A stretch of 64,000 nucleotides of DNA. Origin: Arthrobacter sp. StoSoilB20 (GTDB lineage: Bacteria; Actinomycetota; Actinomycetes; Actinomycetales; Micrococcaceae). The stretch spans positions 1,860,001-1,924,000 of the forward strand of contig NZ_AP024651.1 in assembly GCF_019977295.1 (NCBI RefSeq), given 5' to 3'. The position numbers and the translations under genes were made by a program. Shown piece by piece: positions 1 through 8,301 of the stretch; the stretch's first letter is position 1, and each line of letters begins with the position of its first letter. The notes under the pieces are model-generated. The model saw only the letters and a program-made list of their open reading frames with translations, had not been told where the DNA came from and made no database searches.

Positions 1-697
1 CCAGCAGGAGGCCCGGATGCGCCAGGCCCACCACAACACGCTTGAGCCGGGGCCTGCCCTTGAGGAATTTCTTGGGAACCCGAGTCTTCAGCGGTACCTG
101 CCGCCACCCCCGCAGCCGGCGCAGGAACCATGCACAGCGCACAATGAAGGCCATCCACAGGATGGACAGAACCAGCGGAACAGCGGCCAGCATCAGGTTG
201 AACCCCAACGCTGTGACTTCCTTTTCTGAATCGCCTATCAGGGTCTGGACCGTGGTGGAGATGGAGGCGCTCATCACCACAGAGGCGGCCCACACCATGA
301 ACGCGGCCACCAGCGCCAGGAACCTCACAAAAAAGTGGCCAAGGACTGTTGCGTCCACCGCCCGCAGATGACTTCTAGGCGTGGCATGCAGGACCACGAG
401 CGTTGAGACCAGGGTGGGCAGCGCAGCCATGAGGACCAGCAAGTACCAGGTCCATCCGGCAAGGTCCACCACTTCGTCCAACACGATCAGCCCGGACCAG
501 AGGAGCGTCCAGGCCCATCCGGTGTAGAGCGGGTGGGCTACAAGCCATCGGGGCAGCCAGGCATCCTTTTCCGGCGTCGGTTGGCGGGTGGATTCAACAG
601 CAGCCAGGCCACCTTTGGCGTCGTCGTCGATCTGCGGCCCGGCAACGTCGTCGACGGCGGCTGCAGCAGCCCGCGCGTCACCCCCACCTTCACTCAT
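1..697 (-). CDS. Membrane protein of unknown function (3' end beyond window)
   Basis: An open frame runs on the minus strand from an ATG at 697 to the left edge without a stop, so only the first 232 or so residues are visible. The first 45 residues are acidic and Ala-rich and probably cytosolic. They are followed by about four hydrophobic segments (roughly residues 60-80, 83-104, 122-145 and 165-190) and then a strongly basic stretch rich in Arg and Lys. I recognise no family motif. It is divergent from the Nudix gene, with 56 bases between the two starts. The reading frame and membrane topology are seen directly; function is unknown. Confidence 0.7.
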   Translation of the reverse strand, partial: MSEGGGDARAAAAAVDDVAGPQIDDDAKGGLAAVESTRQPTPEKDAWLPRWLVAHPLYTGWAWTLLWSGLIVLDEVVDLAGWTWYLLVLMAALPTLVSTLVVLHATPRSHLRAVDATVLGHFFVRFLALVAAFMVWAASVVMSASISTTVQTLIGDSEKEVTALGFNLMLAAVPLVLSILWMAFIVRCAWFLRRLRGWRQVPLKTRVPKKFLKGRPRLKRVVVGLAHPGLLL

Positions 698-753
698 GGG
701 CTCACTGTAGCAATGGCCGCCGCGGCAGGGGAGATCAGGTTAAGGTAGGCAGC

Positions 754-1260
754 ATGACTGCAGCCCATGTGACCTTGTGCTTCCTTCTCCGCGACGGCAT
801 CGATGGCGAAGATGTCCTGCTGGGGACCAAGAAGACCGGTTTTGGCCTGGGCAAGGTAGTAGGCGTCGGCGGGCATGTTGAGTTGGGGGAGACTGCTGCG
901 CAAGCTGCCTGCCGTGAGGTCATGGAAGAGATCAACGTCGTAGTAGCGGCCAAGGACCTGATACCGGCCGGCACTGTTGACTTTGTGTTTCCGGCCAGGC
1001 CGGAGTGGAACATGGCCACCACAGTATTCCTGACCCGCGTATGGGAAGGGGATCCATCGGAGAGCGATGAGATCGCCCCTGCGTGGTTCCCCGTAGCGCA
1101 GCTTCCCGTAGACAGGATGTGGGCCGACGCCGAACACTGGTTGCCTGCCATGATCGCCGGGCAGCGTATTGCCGTGCGCGTGGCGTTGGCGGCGGATAAC
1201 GAAAATGTTGCTGACGTCCACACCATTGACTGGGTGGATCCCCAGTCCAGACACGCTTAA
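754..1260 (+). CDS. Nudix hydrolase, MutT/8-oxo-dGTP diphosphatase type
   Basis: The 168-residue protein is a single Nudix domain. The Nudix box runs from about Gly40 to Val62, with the Glu, Arg-Glu and Glu-Glu positions of the GX5EX7REUXEEXGU signature all present; the last Gly is replaced by Asn61. Nudix enzymes hydrolyse nucleoside diphosphates linked to another moiety using Mg2+. The pattern and size fit the MTH1/MutT-like group that cleans oxidised dGTP, but substrate cannot be settled from sequence. The gene stands alone and is convergent with prpC, with a hairpin between them. Its stop codon lies inside the first copy of a 44-bp-spaced direct repeat. Confidence 0.87.
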   Translation: MTAAHVTLCFLLRDGIDGEDVLLGTKKTGFGLGKVVGVGGHVELGETAAQAACREVMEEINVVVAAKDLIPAGTVDFVFPARPEWNMATTVFLTRVWEGDPSESDEIAPAWFPVAQLPVDRMWADAEHWLPAMIAGQRIAVRVALAADNENVADVHTIDWVDPQSRHA

Positions 1261-1329
1261 AAGCCAGTCCCGACAGGCCTAACAGCCTGTCCCAACAGTC
1301 TTAAAAGCCAGCCCGGGCAGGCTTAATAG
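1257..1329. repeat. Imperfect direct repeat with 44-bp period at the 3' end of the Nudix gene
   Basis: Two copies of about 29 bases, both starting TTAAAAGCCAG, lie at 1257-1285 and 1301-1329. The first copy includes the Nudix stop codon. The first copy and the spacer together also form a small hairpin (arms GACAGGC and GCCTGTC, 1272-1291). It looks like a small local duplication at the gene end. Confidence 0.6.
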
Positions 1330-1332
1330 AGC

Positions 1333-1372
1333 GACGCCGGACCGGTCACCTTTCGGTGACAGGCCCGGCGTC
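1333..1372. terminator. Hairpin between convergent Nudix gene and prpC
   Basis: Outer arms GACGCCGG (1333-1340) and CCGGCGTC (1365-1372) enclose a second stem GGTCACC/GGTGAC around a TTTC loop. The position between two convergent stops suggests a shared terminator, although no long T-run follows on either strand. Confidence 0.65.
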
Positions 1373-1399
1373 GTACGTCTTGGTGCGCGACAGCAAGTG

Positions 1400-2539
1400 T
1401 CAGGGGACGTGCCGCTCTTCCGGTCCGTTGTATTCGCTCAGCGGACGGATGAGGGAGTTGGAGGCTACCTGTTCCATGACGTGGGCGGTCCAGCCGGTGA
1501 TGCGGCTGGCGACGAACAGCGGGGTGAACGTCTGGGTGTCGAAGCCCATCAAGTGGTACGTGGGGCCTGCCGGGTAGTCGAGGTTCGGCTTGATGGCCTT
1601 GGCCTCATCCATGGCCTGTTCCAGTCCGTTGTACAGGCCCAGGAGTTCAGGCCGTCCGTAGTGGGCGATCATCTTGTCCAGGGCGGCTTTCATGGTGGGC
1701 ACGCGGGAGTCGCCGTGCTTGTAGACACGGTGTCCGAAGCCCATGACTTTCTTCTTTTGGGCCAAGGCGTCTTCCATCCATGCCTTGGCGCGGGTGGCCG
1801 CTTCTTCGAGGGATTCTTCGCTGCGGATGCCGATTTCGTCAAAGGTGTGCATGACGGCTTCGTTGGCGCCGCCGTGCAGCGGCCCCTTCAAAGCGCCGAT
1901 GGCTGCGGTCACGGCGGAATGCAGGTCCGAGAGCGTGGAGGTGACCACACGGGCGGTGAAGGTGGAAGCGTTGAAGGAGTGCTCGGCGTACAGGATCATG
2001 GAGACGTTGAACGCCTCCACCACTTCAGGGACCTGTTCTTCGCCGAAGGTCATCCAGAGGAAGTTGGCAGAGTAGTCCAGGTCCTCGCGGGCTTCCACGG
2101 CGTCCTGGCCGCGGCGGCGGCGCTGGTCGTAGGCCACCACTGCGGGCATGGCAGCCCAGAGGTCGATGGCCTTTTTCATGTTTGCCTCGGGCGAGGAATC
2201 CTCGGCCAACTCGTGCCGGGCGCCGAGCACGGAGGCAGCCGTGCGGCAGACGTCCATGGGGTGGGCGGTGGTGGGCAAGGCGTCGATGACGGTCTTGACC
2301 ACCGGGTCCAGGGCGCGGCCGGCCCGCTCCCGGGCTGTGAATTCAGCCAACTGGGATTCGTTGGGCAGTTCGCCGTTCCATAGCAGGTAGGCCACTTCTT
2401 CGAAGCTGCACTTGGCAGCCAGTTCCTGGACCGGGTACCCACGGTAGAGCAGGGAGTTGGTGTCCGGGTTGACCTTCGAGACGGCGGTGTAGTCCACAAC
2501 GACGCCGGCCAAGCCCTTTTTGATGTCTTCAGCTACCAC
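1400..2539 (-). CDS. prpC: 2-methylcitrate synthase
   Basis: This 379-residue citrate-synthase-family enzyme condenses propionyl-CoA with oxaloacetate to 2-methylcitrate in the methylcitrate cycle. The catalytic triad is visible as His222 in GPLHGGANE, His270 in GFGHRVYK and Asp334 in MGFDTQ. The size fits the short bacterial citrate/methylcitrate synthases. The GTG start at 2539 has a strong AAGGAG ribosome site seven bases upstream. It is the last gene of the prp operon, 76 bases after prpB. The context with prpB and prpD, not the fold, separates it from housekeeping citrate synthase; some actinobacterial PrpC enzymes also use acetyl-CoA. Confidence 0.93.
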   Translation of the reverse strand: MVAEDIKKGLAGVVVDYTAVSKVNPDTNSLLYRGYPVQELAAKCSFEEVAYLLWNGELPNESQLAEFTARERAGRALDPVVKTVIDALPTTAHPMDVCRTAASVLGARHELAEDSSPEANMKKAIDLWAAMPAVVAYDQRRRRGQDAVEAREDLDYSANFLWMTFGEEQVPEVVEAFNVSMILYAEHSFNASTFTARVVTSTLSDLHSAVTAAIGALKGPLHGGANEAVMHTFDEIGIRSEESLEEAATRAKAWMEDALAQKKKVMGFGHRVYKHGDSRVPTMKAALDKMIAHYGRPELLGLYNGLEQAMDEAKAIKPNLDYPAGPTYHLMGFDTQTFTPLFVASRITGWTAHVMEQVASNSLIRPLSEYNGPEERHVP

Positions 2540-2615
2540 GCTGAACTCCTTCGTTCATAGAGCAGGCGCGCCGGGAGATCCGGAATGCCTGCGTTCCCCT
2601 TGATGAATCCGGAAC

Positions 2616-3521
2616 CTAGCGGACGCCAGGAACCTGGAAGTTAAAAACGCCGGTATCGAATTGGTTGTATGCCTCGTAGTCGACGAGTTCATAGAGGCGT
2701 GCACGCGTGAGCATGTTCTCCACTTCCGCCTCTTGGGTCCCCGCAGCCCTGATCGATTCCAGAGTACGCTCTGCAGCGCCCATGGCAATGCGGAGCAGGG
2801 TTACCGGGTAGATGACCATGTTCACTCCGACGCCTTGGAGCTGCTCCACGGTGAAGAGTTCGCTTTTGCCGAACTCGGTCATGTTGGCCAAGATGGGCAC
2901 ATCCACGGCGTCGCGGATGGCCTGGAACTCGCTCAGGTCACGCATCGCTTCGGGGAAGATCGCGTCGGCGCCGGCGTCTACGAGTGCTTTGGCTCGGTCC
3001 TGCGCAGCCTGGATTCCGTCCACGGCCCGGATGTCGGTGCGGGCCATGATGAGGAAGTTCGGGTCCCGGCGGGCGTCTGCTGCGGCGCGGATGCGCTTGG
3101 TGGCGGTGTCGATATCCACCACGTTTTTGCCGTCCAGGTGACCGCAACGCTTGGGGTTGAACTGGTCCTCGATGTGGCAACCTGCCAGGCCGGCGTTTTC
3201 GAGTTCCTGGATGGTGCGGGCCACGTTCATGGGTTCACCGAAGCCGGTGTCTGCGTCCACCAGGGACGGCAGGTCGGTCATGCGGGCGATCTGCCCGGCA
3301 CGGGTCGCTACCTCGGTCAGGGTGGTCAGTCCGATGTCCGGGAGGCCGAGGTCGTTTGCCAGGACGGCGCCGGAGATGTAGACACCGGCGAAGCCCTTCT
3401 CCTCGATCAGCCGTGCCGAGAGCGGGTTGAACGCACCGGGGAACTGTTGCACTGTCCCGGAGTCGAGCAACTCGCGGAGCTTGAGGCGCTTCTGCTCCGG
3501 AGTGGTTTTGGAGTACAGCAT
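2616..3521 (-). CDS. prpB: 2-methylisocitrate lyase
   Basis: The 301-residue protein belongs to the isocitrate lyase/PEP mutase superfamily and cleaves 2-methylisocitrate to succinate and pyruvate. The family signature KRCGH is present at residues 124-128, with Cys126 as the catalytic acid/base. Metal-binding acidic residues lie around VDADTGFG (88-95) and HIEDQ (116-120). The ATG at 3521 abuts the prpD stop codon, so the two genes are translationally coupled. Size matches PrpB (about 300 residues), not the 430-residue isocitrate lyase. Confidence 0.95.
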   Translation of the reverse strand: MLYSKTTPEQKRLKLRELLDSGTVQQFPGAFNPLSARLIEEKGFAGVYISGAVLANDLGLPDIGLTTLTEVATRAGQIARMTDLPSLVDADTGFGEPMNVARTIQELENAGLAGCHIEDQFNPKRCGHLDGKNVVDIDTATKRIRAAADARRDPNFLIMARTDIRAVDGIQAAQDRAKALVDAGADAIFPEAMRDLSEFQAIRDAVDVPILANMTEFGKSELFTVEQLQGVGVNMVIYPVTLLRIAMGAAERTLESIRAAGTQEAEVENMLTRARLYELVDYEAYNQFDTGVFNFQVPGVR

Positions 3522-5042
3522 TTAGAACAGTCCCTTCGGAGCTGTGGTGAGGTCGATCACGCCAGGAGCGGCGGTGATGTTCAGCTGGCCCAGTTCGCCG
3601 GCTCCGAGTTCGGTGACGCGTTCGACGGCGGCGAGGAACCTTTCGATTTCGGCTTCCTCCACCACGCCGGCGGCTAGGGTGCGGAACTTGTTGATGTACT
3701 GCTCGCGGGCGAACGGCCGGGCACCGAGCGGGTGCGCATCGGCAACAGCGATCTGGTCGGTAATGACGGTGCCGTCGGTGAGGGTGATTTCAACGGACCC
3801 GCCGAAGGCCTTCTCTGCGATGTCCAGGGAGTGGTACCGGCGTGTCCATTCCGGGTCCTCTACGGTGGTGACCTTGTGCCACAGTTCCACGGTGTCCGGG
3901 CGTGCGGCACGTTCGGGGGCGTAGGAGTGAACGTGGTGCCAGGCGCCGTCCTGCAGGGCGACGGTGAAGATGTACGGGATGGAGTGGTCCAGGGTCTCGC
4001 GGGATGCGGTGGGGGAGTACTTCTGGGGATCGTTCGCGCCGGAGCCGATCACGTAGTGGGTGTGGTGGCTGGTCTTGATCAGCACCGAGGCCACGTTTGC
4101 CGGGTCCGTGGTTTCCGGGTGCTCCTTGTGGAGTTTGCGGGCGAGGTCGATCCAGGCCTGGGCCTGGTACTCGGCGGAGTGTTCCTTGGTGTAGGTGTCC
4201 AGGATGGCGCGCTTGGCTTCACCGGGCAGCGGCAGCGGGACTTCATAGGAAGCGTCGGGGCCGTCCAGCATCCAGGCGATCACGCCGTCTTCGCCTTCGT
4301 AGATCGGCACGGGGGAGGTTTGTCCGCGCATGGAGCGGTCCACGGCTTCGACGGCCATCTTGCCTGCGAAGGCCGGGGCGTGGGCTTTCCAGGTGGAGAT
4401 TTCGCCCTTGCGGGACTGCCGGGTGGCGGTGGTGGTGTGCAGGGCCTGGCCCACGGACTGGAAGATCGTCTCCACGTCCAGGCCAAGAAGGGTGCCGATA
4501 CCTGCGGCGGCAGAAGGGCCGAGGTGCGCGACGTGGTCGATCTTGTGCTTGTGCAGGCAGATGGCCTTGACCAGGTTCACCTGGATTTCGTAGCCGGTGG
4601 CGATGGCCCGGACCAGGTCCGCGCCGTTGGAGCCCACGTGCTGGGCGACGGCGAGGATCGGCGGGATGTTGTCCCCGGGGTGGGAGTAGTCCGCGGCGAG
4701 GAAGGTGTCGTGGTAGTCCAGTTCGCGCACGGCCACCCCGTTGGCCCAGGCAGCCCACTCAGGGGAGACCTGCTCAGTAATACCGAAAACAGCGGCGCCC
4801 TTGCCGTTCGCGGACGGAGCGTGGGTCAGTGCCTGCGCACGGGCTGCGACGATCGGTGCCCGGTTCAACGAGGCGATCGCAACCGAAGCGTTGTCGATGA
4901 TCCGGTTGATCACCATGTCAGTGACCTCTGGCGAGACCTCAACGGGATCAGCGGCGACCACTGCGATTTTGTGCGCCAGCTGCTCCTCGCGGGGCAGGTT
5001 CTCTTCGCTCTTGTAGACGCGGACGTGGTTGCTCTTAACCAT
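3522..5042 (-). CDS. prpD: 2-methylcitrate dehydratase (MmgE/PrpD family)
   Basis: The 506-residue protein is a full-length MmgE/PrpD family member that dehydrates 2-methylcitrate to 2-methyl-cis-aconitate. Unlike AcnD it uses no iron-sulfur cluster. Typical PrpD stretches are visible, including the [19 protein letters not shown] region near residue 110 and the [20 protein letters not shown] region near residue 210. The ATG at 5042 follows an AGAAGGAG ribosome site. It is the first enzyme gene of the operon, 51 bases downstream of the gntR gene. No separate methylcitrate isomerase is present, so the hydration step probably relies on an aconitase encoded elsewhere. Confidence 0.95.
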   Translation of the reverse strand: MVKSNHVRVYKSEENLPREEQLAHKIAVVAADPVEVSPEVTDMVINRIIDNASVAIASLNRAPIVAARAQALTHAPSANGKGAAVFGITEQVSPEWAAWANGVAVRELDYHDTFLAADYSHPGDNIPPILAVAQHVGSNGADLVRAIATGYEIQVNLVKAICLHKHKIDHVAHLGPSAAAGIGTLLGLDVETIFQSVGQALHTTTATRQSRKGEISTWKAHAPAFAGKMAVEAVDRSMRGQTSPVPIYEGEDGVIAWMLDGPDASYEVPLPLPGEAKRAILDTYTKEHSAEYQAQAWIDLARKLHKEHPETTDPANVASVLIKTSHHTHYVIGSGANDPQKYSPTASRETLDHSIPYIFTVALQDGAWHHVHSYAPERAARPDTVELWHKVTTVEDPEWTRRYHSLDIAEKAFGGSVEITLTDGTVITDQIAVADAHPLGARPFAREQYINKFRTLAAGVVEEAEIERFLAAVERVTELGAGELGQLNITAAPGVIDLTTAPKGLF

Positions 5043-5093
5043 GATGCTCCTTCTCGGCAGGATGTTTCAGACAGGTGTGTGTCAGATGTGGTG

Positions 5094-5735
5094 CTAATGA
5101 GGGGTGTGGGTGGCTTTGACGTGGGTGAGGCTGCGGTGGAGGTGCAGCGTGGTGGCGGCCTCCGCCAGCCGTGGATTGCCCGCAGCGATGGCCTCGGCGA
5201 TCGCGGCATGTTCGCCGGCGGCAGCATGGAGGCGGGCAGTGTCATCAGCTGCGAGGCGGCGGACACGAACCAGATGGACACGAAGACCCCGCATGGCAGT
5301 GGCCAGGTAGGAATTGGCAGCCGCGGTGTCAATGGCATCGTCCAGCCGGCTCACCAAGGCGTAGTACTCGTGGCGTGCGGGATCATTGTCGCTCAAGAGT
5401 TCCGGGGCCAGCAGCAGCTGGGCATGCAATTCCGCGAAGATGCCCGGTTCGCCTCGTTCGGCAGCAAGGGCGGCTGCACGCACCTCCAGGGTTTCGCGCA
5501 GTTCGAACAGTTCGTCGATGCTGTCCAGCGAAATGTCGGTAACGACGACGCCGCGGCCGCCTGCCGCCGTCGTCAACCCTTCTGCGGTGAGCCGGCTTAA
5601 GGCCTCCCGAACGGGTGTCCTGGACACTCCCAAGCGTTCGGATTGCTCAACTTCCGCCAGGACCGCTCCGGGACGAAGGCGCCATTCAATAATGTCTTCC
5701 CGTAGGGCCGAGTAGGCCCGATCACTGGCGCGCAT
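5094..5735 (-). CDS. GntR-family (FCD domain) regulator, probable prp operon regulator
   Basis: The 213-residue protein has an N-terminal winged helix (about residues 5-70, recognition region SERLGVSRTPVREALSRL) followed by an all-helical FCD ligand domain (about 75-200) with several His residues (for example GEHAAI and LHLHRSL) of the sort that bind a metal in this family. It is the first gene of the prp cluster and is transcribed in the same direction as prpD. Two GTATAC-centred palindromes lie 9-70 bases upstream of its start, so autoregulation and control of prpDBC by a pathway intermediate is the likely role. This differs from the Fis-type PrpR of enterobacteria. The ligand is not known. 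Confidence 0.85.
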   Translation of the reverse strand: MRASDRAYSALREDIIEWRLRPGAVLAEVEQSERLGVSRTPVREALSRLTAEGLTTAAGGRGVVVTDISLDSIDELFELRETLEVRAAALAAERGEPGIFAELHAQLLLAPELLSDNDPARHEYYALVSRLDDAIDTAAANSYLATAMRGLRVHLVRVRRLAADDTARLHAAAGEHAAIAEAIAAGNPRLAEAATTLHLHRSLTHVKATHTPH

Positions 5736-5743
5736 GCCTTCAG

Positions 5744-5805
5744 TGTATACACAGAATCATAGTGGGGCGAGAAAATGGCGAAAATTCACCCATAATGTAT
5801 ACATT
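5744..5805. promoter_or_regulatory. Paired GTATAC palindromes, candidate GntR operators
   Basis: TGTATACA at 5744-5751 and the 12-base perfect palindrome AATGTATACATT at 5794-5805 share the TGTATACA core. Their centres are 52 bases apart, close to five helical turns. Such TNGTNNNACNA-like cores are typical of FadR-subfamily GntR operators. They lie directly upstream of the gntR-prpDBC operon. Confidence 0.7.
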
Positions 5806-5807
5806 GC

Positions 5808-6521
5808 CTAGCTGCGGTTCCACCCGTATTCATTCTCCGGCCTGCCCGGTGTGCCGTACCGGGGCGCCCTCGTGACAGTGCCGGCGTCGGCAAGGTATTC
5901 CAGATACCGCCGTGCGGTGACGCGCGACATGCCAAGGGCGTCCATCACTTCACTGGCGGAAACTGCCTCCTGCCTCTCCCGCATCAACTCTTTCACCGCT
6001 TCCAGGGTGGACCCCGAAAGCCCCTTGGGCAGCGGTAGTTCCGTCGGGGCCCGGAGGCTGGCAAAAGCTTGATCCACATCGCTCTGGGAGGCTCCCGCCT
6101 TGGAGATGCCGGACATGGAGCCCGCCAACTGTTCCCGGAACGCCTGGTAGCTCCTGAGCTTGTCGGCAAAAGTGGCATACGTGAAGGGCTTGATGAGGTA
6201 CTGGACGACGCCGATGGACACGGCGCTGCGAACAATGTTCAGTTCCCGGACGGCCGTGATGGCGATGATGTCTGCGAAGACTCCTGCCGAACGCATCCGG
6301 CGGGCCACATCAAGGCCGTGCAGGTCCGGGAGGTTCATGTCGAGCAAGACCAGGTCCACAGGTGCGCCGGAGGCGGAATATTCGCCCAGGATCCGCAGTG
6401 CCGACTGGCCGTCCGGTGCTGTTCCCACCAGCGTGAACCCCTCCAGGCGGCCGACGTAGACGGAATGGGCGTCCGAGGCTATGGGTTCGTCCTCCACCAC
6501 CAGGACGCGGATCTCTGTCAT
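5808..6521 (-). CDS. CitB/DcuR-family response regulator
   Basis: The 237-residue protein has an N-terminal receiver domain (about 4-122) with the phosphoacceptor Asp61 in VLLDMNLPD, acidic residues Glu10-Asp11 and the conserved Lys in LIKPF. A C-terminal helix-turn-helix follows (about 180-225, DALGMSRVTARRYLEYL), as in the CitB/DcuR group that responds to citrate or C4-dicarboxylates. Its start overlaps the kinase stop by four bases (ATGA), which shows a cognate pair. The likely target is the divergent symporter gene at 8302. The 12-base palindrome assigned to GntR lies immediately beyond its stop. Confidence 0.9.
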   Translation of the reverse strand: MTEIRVLVVEDEPIASDAHSVYVGRLEGFTLVGTAPDGQSALRILGEYSASGAPVDLVLLDMNLPDLHGLDVARRMRSAGVFADIIAITAVRELNIVRSAVSIGVVQYLIKPFTYATFADKLRSYQAFREQLAGSMSGISKAGASQSDVDQAFASLRAPTELPLPKGLSGSTLEAVKELMRERQEAVSASEVMDALGMSRVTARRYLEYLADAGTVTRAPRYGTPGRPENEYGWNRS

Positions 6522-8164
6522 GCCTTCTCTTCCTCGGGAACCGGCGCCGGCAGCACTACTTGGAATTGTGCTCCGCCTGGATTGCTGATGGTCATCGTAC
6601 CGTTGAGCCGATCCACCGCCTGGCGCACCAAGGCAAGACCTACTCCGCGGCCGTGGGAACCGCGCGGATTCCCATCCGCAGACTTGGTGCTGAAGCCGTA
6701 CTGCAGGACGTCATCAATGGACCCTGGATTGATGCCGCTGCCGGAGTCGCGCACAGTGAATCCGACGGCGGCGGGCCCGGCTTCAACGTCCAGCTGCACC
6801 TTCCTTGGGAAGTCACCGGCCGCGGCAGCATCTATCGCGTTGTCCAGCAGATTCCCCAGGATGGTCACCAAGTCCTGGATCTCCAAGCCGCGGACACCGG
6901 AGTTTCCCGACGTCCGGACCTCCAACTCCACCCCCCGTTCATGGGCCTCTGCAGCCTTGCCCATCACAAGGGCGCTCATGACGGGCTCGTCCACCGATGC
7001 CACCATGTCGTCGGTGAGTTGCTGGCTGAGTTCGAGGTCTTTGGTGGCGAATTCCAAGGCTTGTGGCGTTCGGCCCAGCTCCAGGAGGGAAACAATCATG
7101 TGCAGCCGGTTTGCATGTTCGTGGGTTTGGGCCCGCAACGCGTCGGAGAGGGTCTTCATGGTCTGCAGTTCAGTACCCAGGGACTCAATCTCGGTCCGGT
7201 CGCGGATGGTGGCTACTGTCCCATAAACGGCTGGCTTCTGCCGGCTGCGTTCAGGTACCGGCCCCACGGCGGGGGCCTGGTTGACTACCAGGATCCGTGG
7301 TCCCGTGAGGTGGATCTCGTCATGGGCCGGCCGGCCGGATTCGAACAATGCCCGCAGGCTGCCGTCGAGGGGGAGCTCGGACAGTTTCGGGGCAGCGTCC
7401 GGTGAGCGGTCGGCGTCGGAAGGCCCAAGCCCCAGCAACTCCGCTGCCTGGTCGTTGTACATTACGGCTTTGCCGTGGGTATCAATCAGGATGACTCCTT
7501 CGCGGACCGAATGGAGGACGGACTCGTAGTATGCAAAAAGCTGTGCCAGCTGTTCGGGTCCCCATCCGCGGGTCACGGAACGGAGGTAACGTCCCAGCAG
7601 CCACGAAGCGAAGGACCCAAAGGTCAGAACCACCAAGGCAATTCCGCCGATGACTCCCAAGCGCTCCGCGACATCGGTGTCTACGGTGCGGACGGTGACA
7701 CCGGCCGCCACCAGGGCCTTGATGTTTCCGCTGGAATCTTTGACGGGGGCGATGGTACGCACCGAGGGGCCCAGTGTTCCGGCGGTCACTTCGGTGAAGG
7801 TTTCGCCTCGCAGGGCAGGATCAATGGTTCCGATGTACGGTTTGCCCAGCTCCTCGGGCCGGGGATGCGTCCATCGTGTACGGTCCGGCGCCATGATGGT
7901 GATGAAATCGGCGTCGGCATCGTCCATGACTTCACGGGCGTAAGGCTGCAGCAGTGCTGAAGGATCCGGGGAGTCTGCCGCCTGCAGGACAAGGGGATTG
8001 TTCGCGATGGACGTTGCGAGGGCAAGCATCCGTCCGCCGGCGTTGTCATAGGCCCTGTCCCGGGCCTCCACCACGGAAAAAGCCCCAAACACGGCCGTCA
8101 GGACCAGCACGAACAGCAGGTTTGCCACGAACAAGCGACGGGCGATGCTCCAGCTGTGAAACAC
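6518..8164 (-). CDS. CitA/DcuS-family sensor histidine kinase
   Basis: The protein has two membrane segments (about residues 11-30 and 170-192) flanking an extracytoplasmic sensor of PASp/Cache type, a cytosolic PAS domain (about 205-310) and a kinase core. The phosphoacceptor is His348 in the THEHANRLH motif typical of CitA/DcuS kinases; N-box NLLDNAIDA and G-boxes DSGSGI and GRGVGLALV are intact. I chose the GTG at 8164 because GGAGGT lies five bases upstream. An upstream GTG at 8233 is in frame but would add 23 residues and lacks a ribosome site. The pair probably senses an external C4-dicarboxylate or citrate. Confidence 0.88.
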   Translation of the reverse strand: MFHSWSIARRLFVANLLFVLVLTAVFGAFSVVEARDRAYDNAGGRMLALATSIANNPLVLQAADSPDPSALLQPYAREVMDDADADFITIMAPDRTRWTHPRPEELGKPYIGTIDPALRGETFTEVTAGTLGPSVRTIAPVKDSSGNIKALVAAGVTVRTVDTDVAERLGVIGGIALVVLTFGSFASWLLGRYLRSVTRGWGPEQLAQLFAYYESVLHSVREGVILIDTHGKAVMYNDQAAELLGLGPSDADRSPDAAPKLSELPLDGSLRALFESGRPAHDEIHLTGPRILVVNQAPAVGPVPERSRQKPAVYGTVATIRDRTEIESLGTELQTMKTLSDALRAQTHEHANRLHMIVSLLELGRTPQALEFATKDLELSQQLTDDMVASVDEPVMSALVMGKAAEAHERGVELEVRTSGNSGVRGLEIQDLVTILGNLLDNAIDAAAAGDFPRKVQLDVEAGPAAVGFTVRDSGSGINPGSIDDVLQYGFSTKSADGNPRGSHGRGVGLALVRQAVDRLNGTMTISNPGGAQFQVVLPAPVPEEEKA

Positions 8165-8301
8165 ATGGACCTCCATGACCAATATGACCGCAACGGTGAT
8201 GTGTGTCACCAACGGCTCAATGATGGATATCACACAAGGGCAGCGGATTGGACATCAGTGCAGGACCGCAGCGCCTTACACAGTATCCAAAGGAGAATCC
8301 C

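Noticed and set aside
3732..5600. A 622-codon open frame antisense to prpD and gntR
   Set aside because: It is the high-GC mirror of real genes: the opposite strand encodes full-length PrpD and GntR with family motifs and ribosome sites, while this frame is Gly/Val/Asp-rich without recognisable domains.
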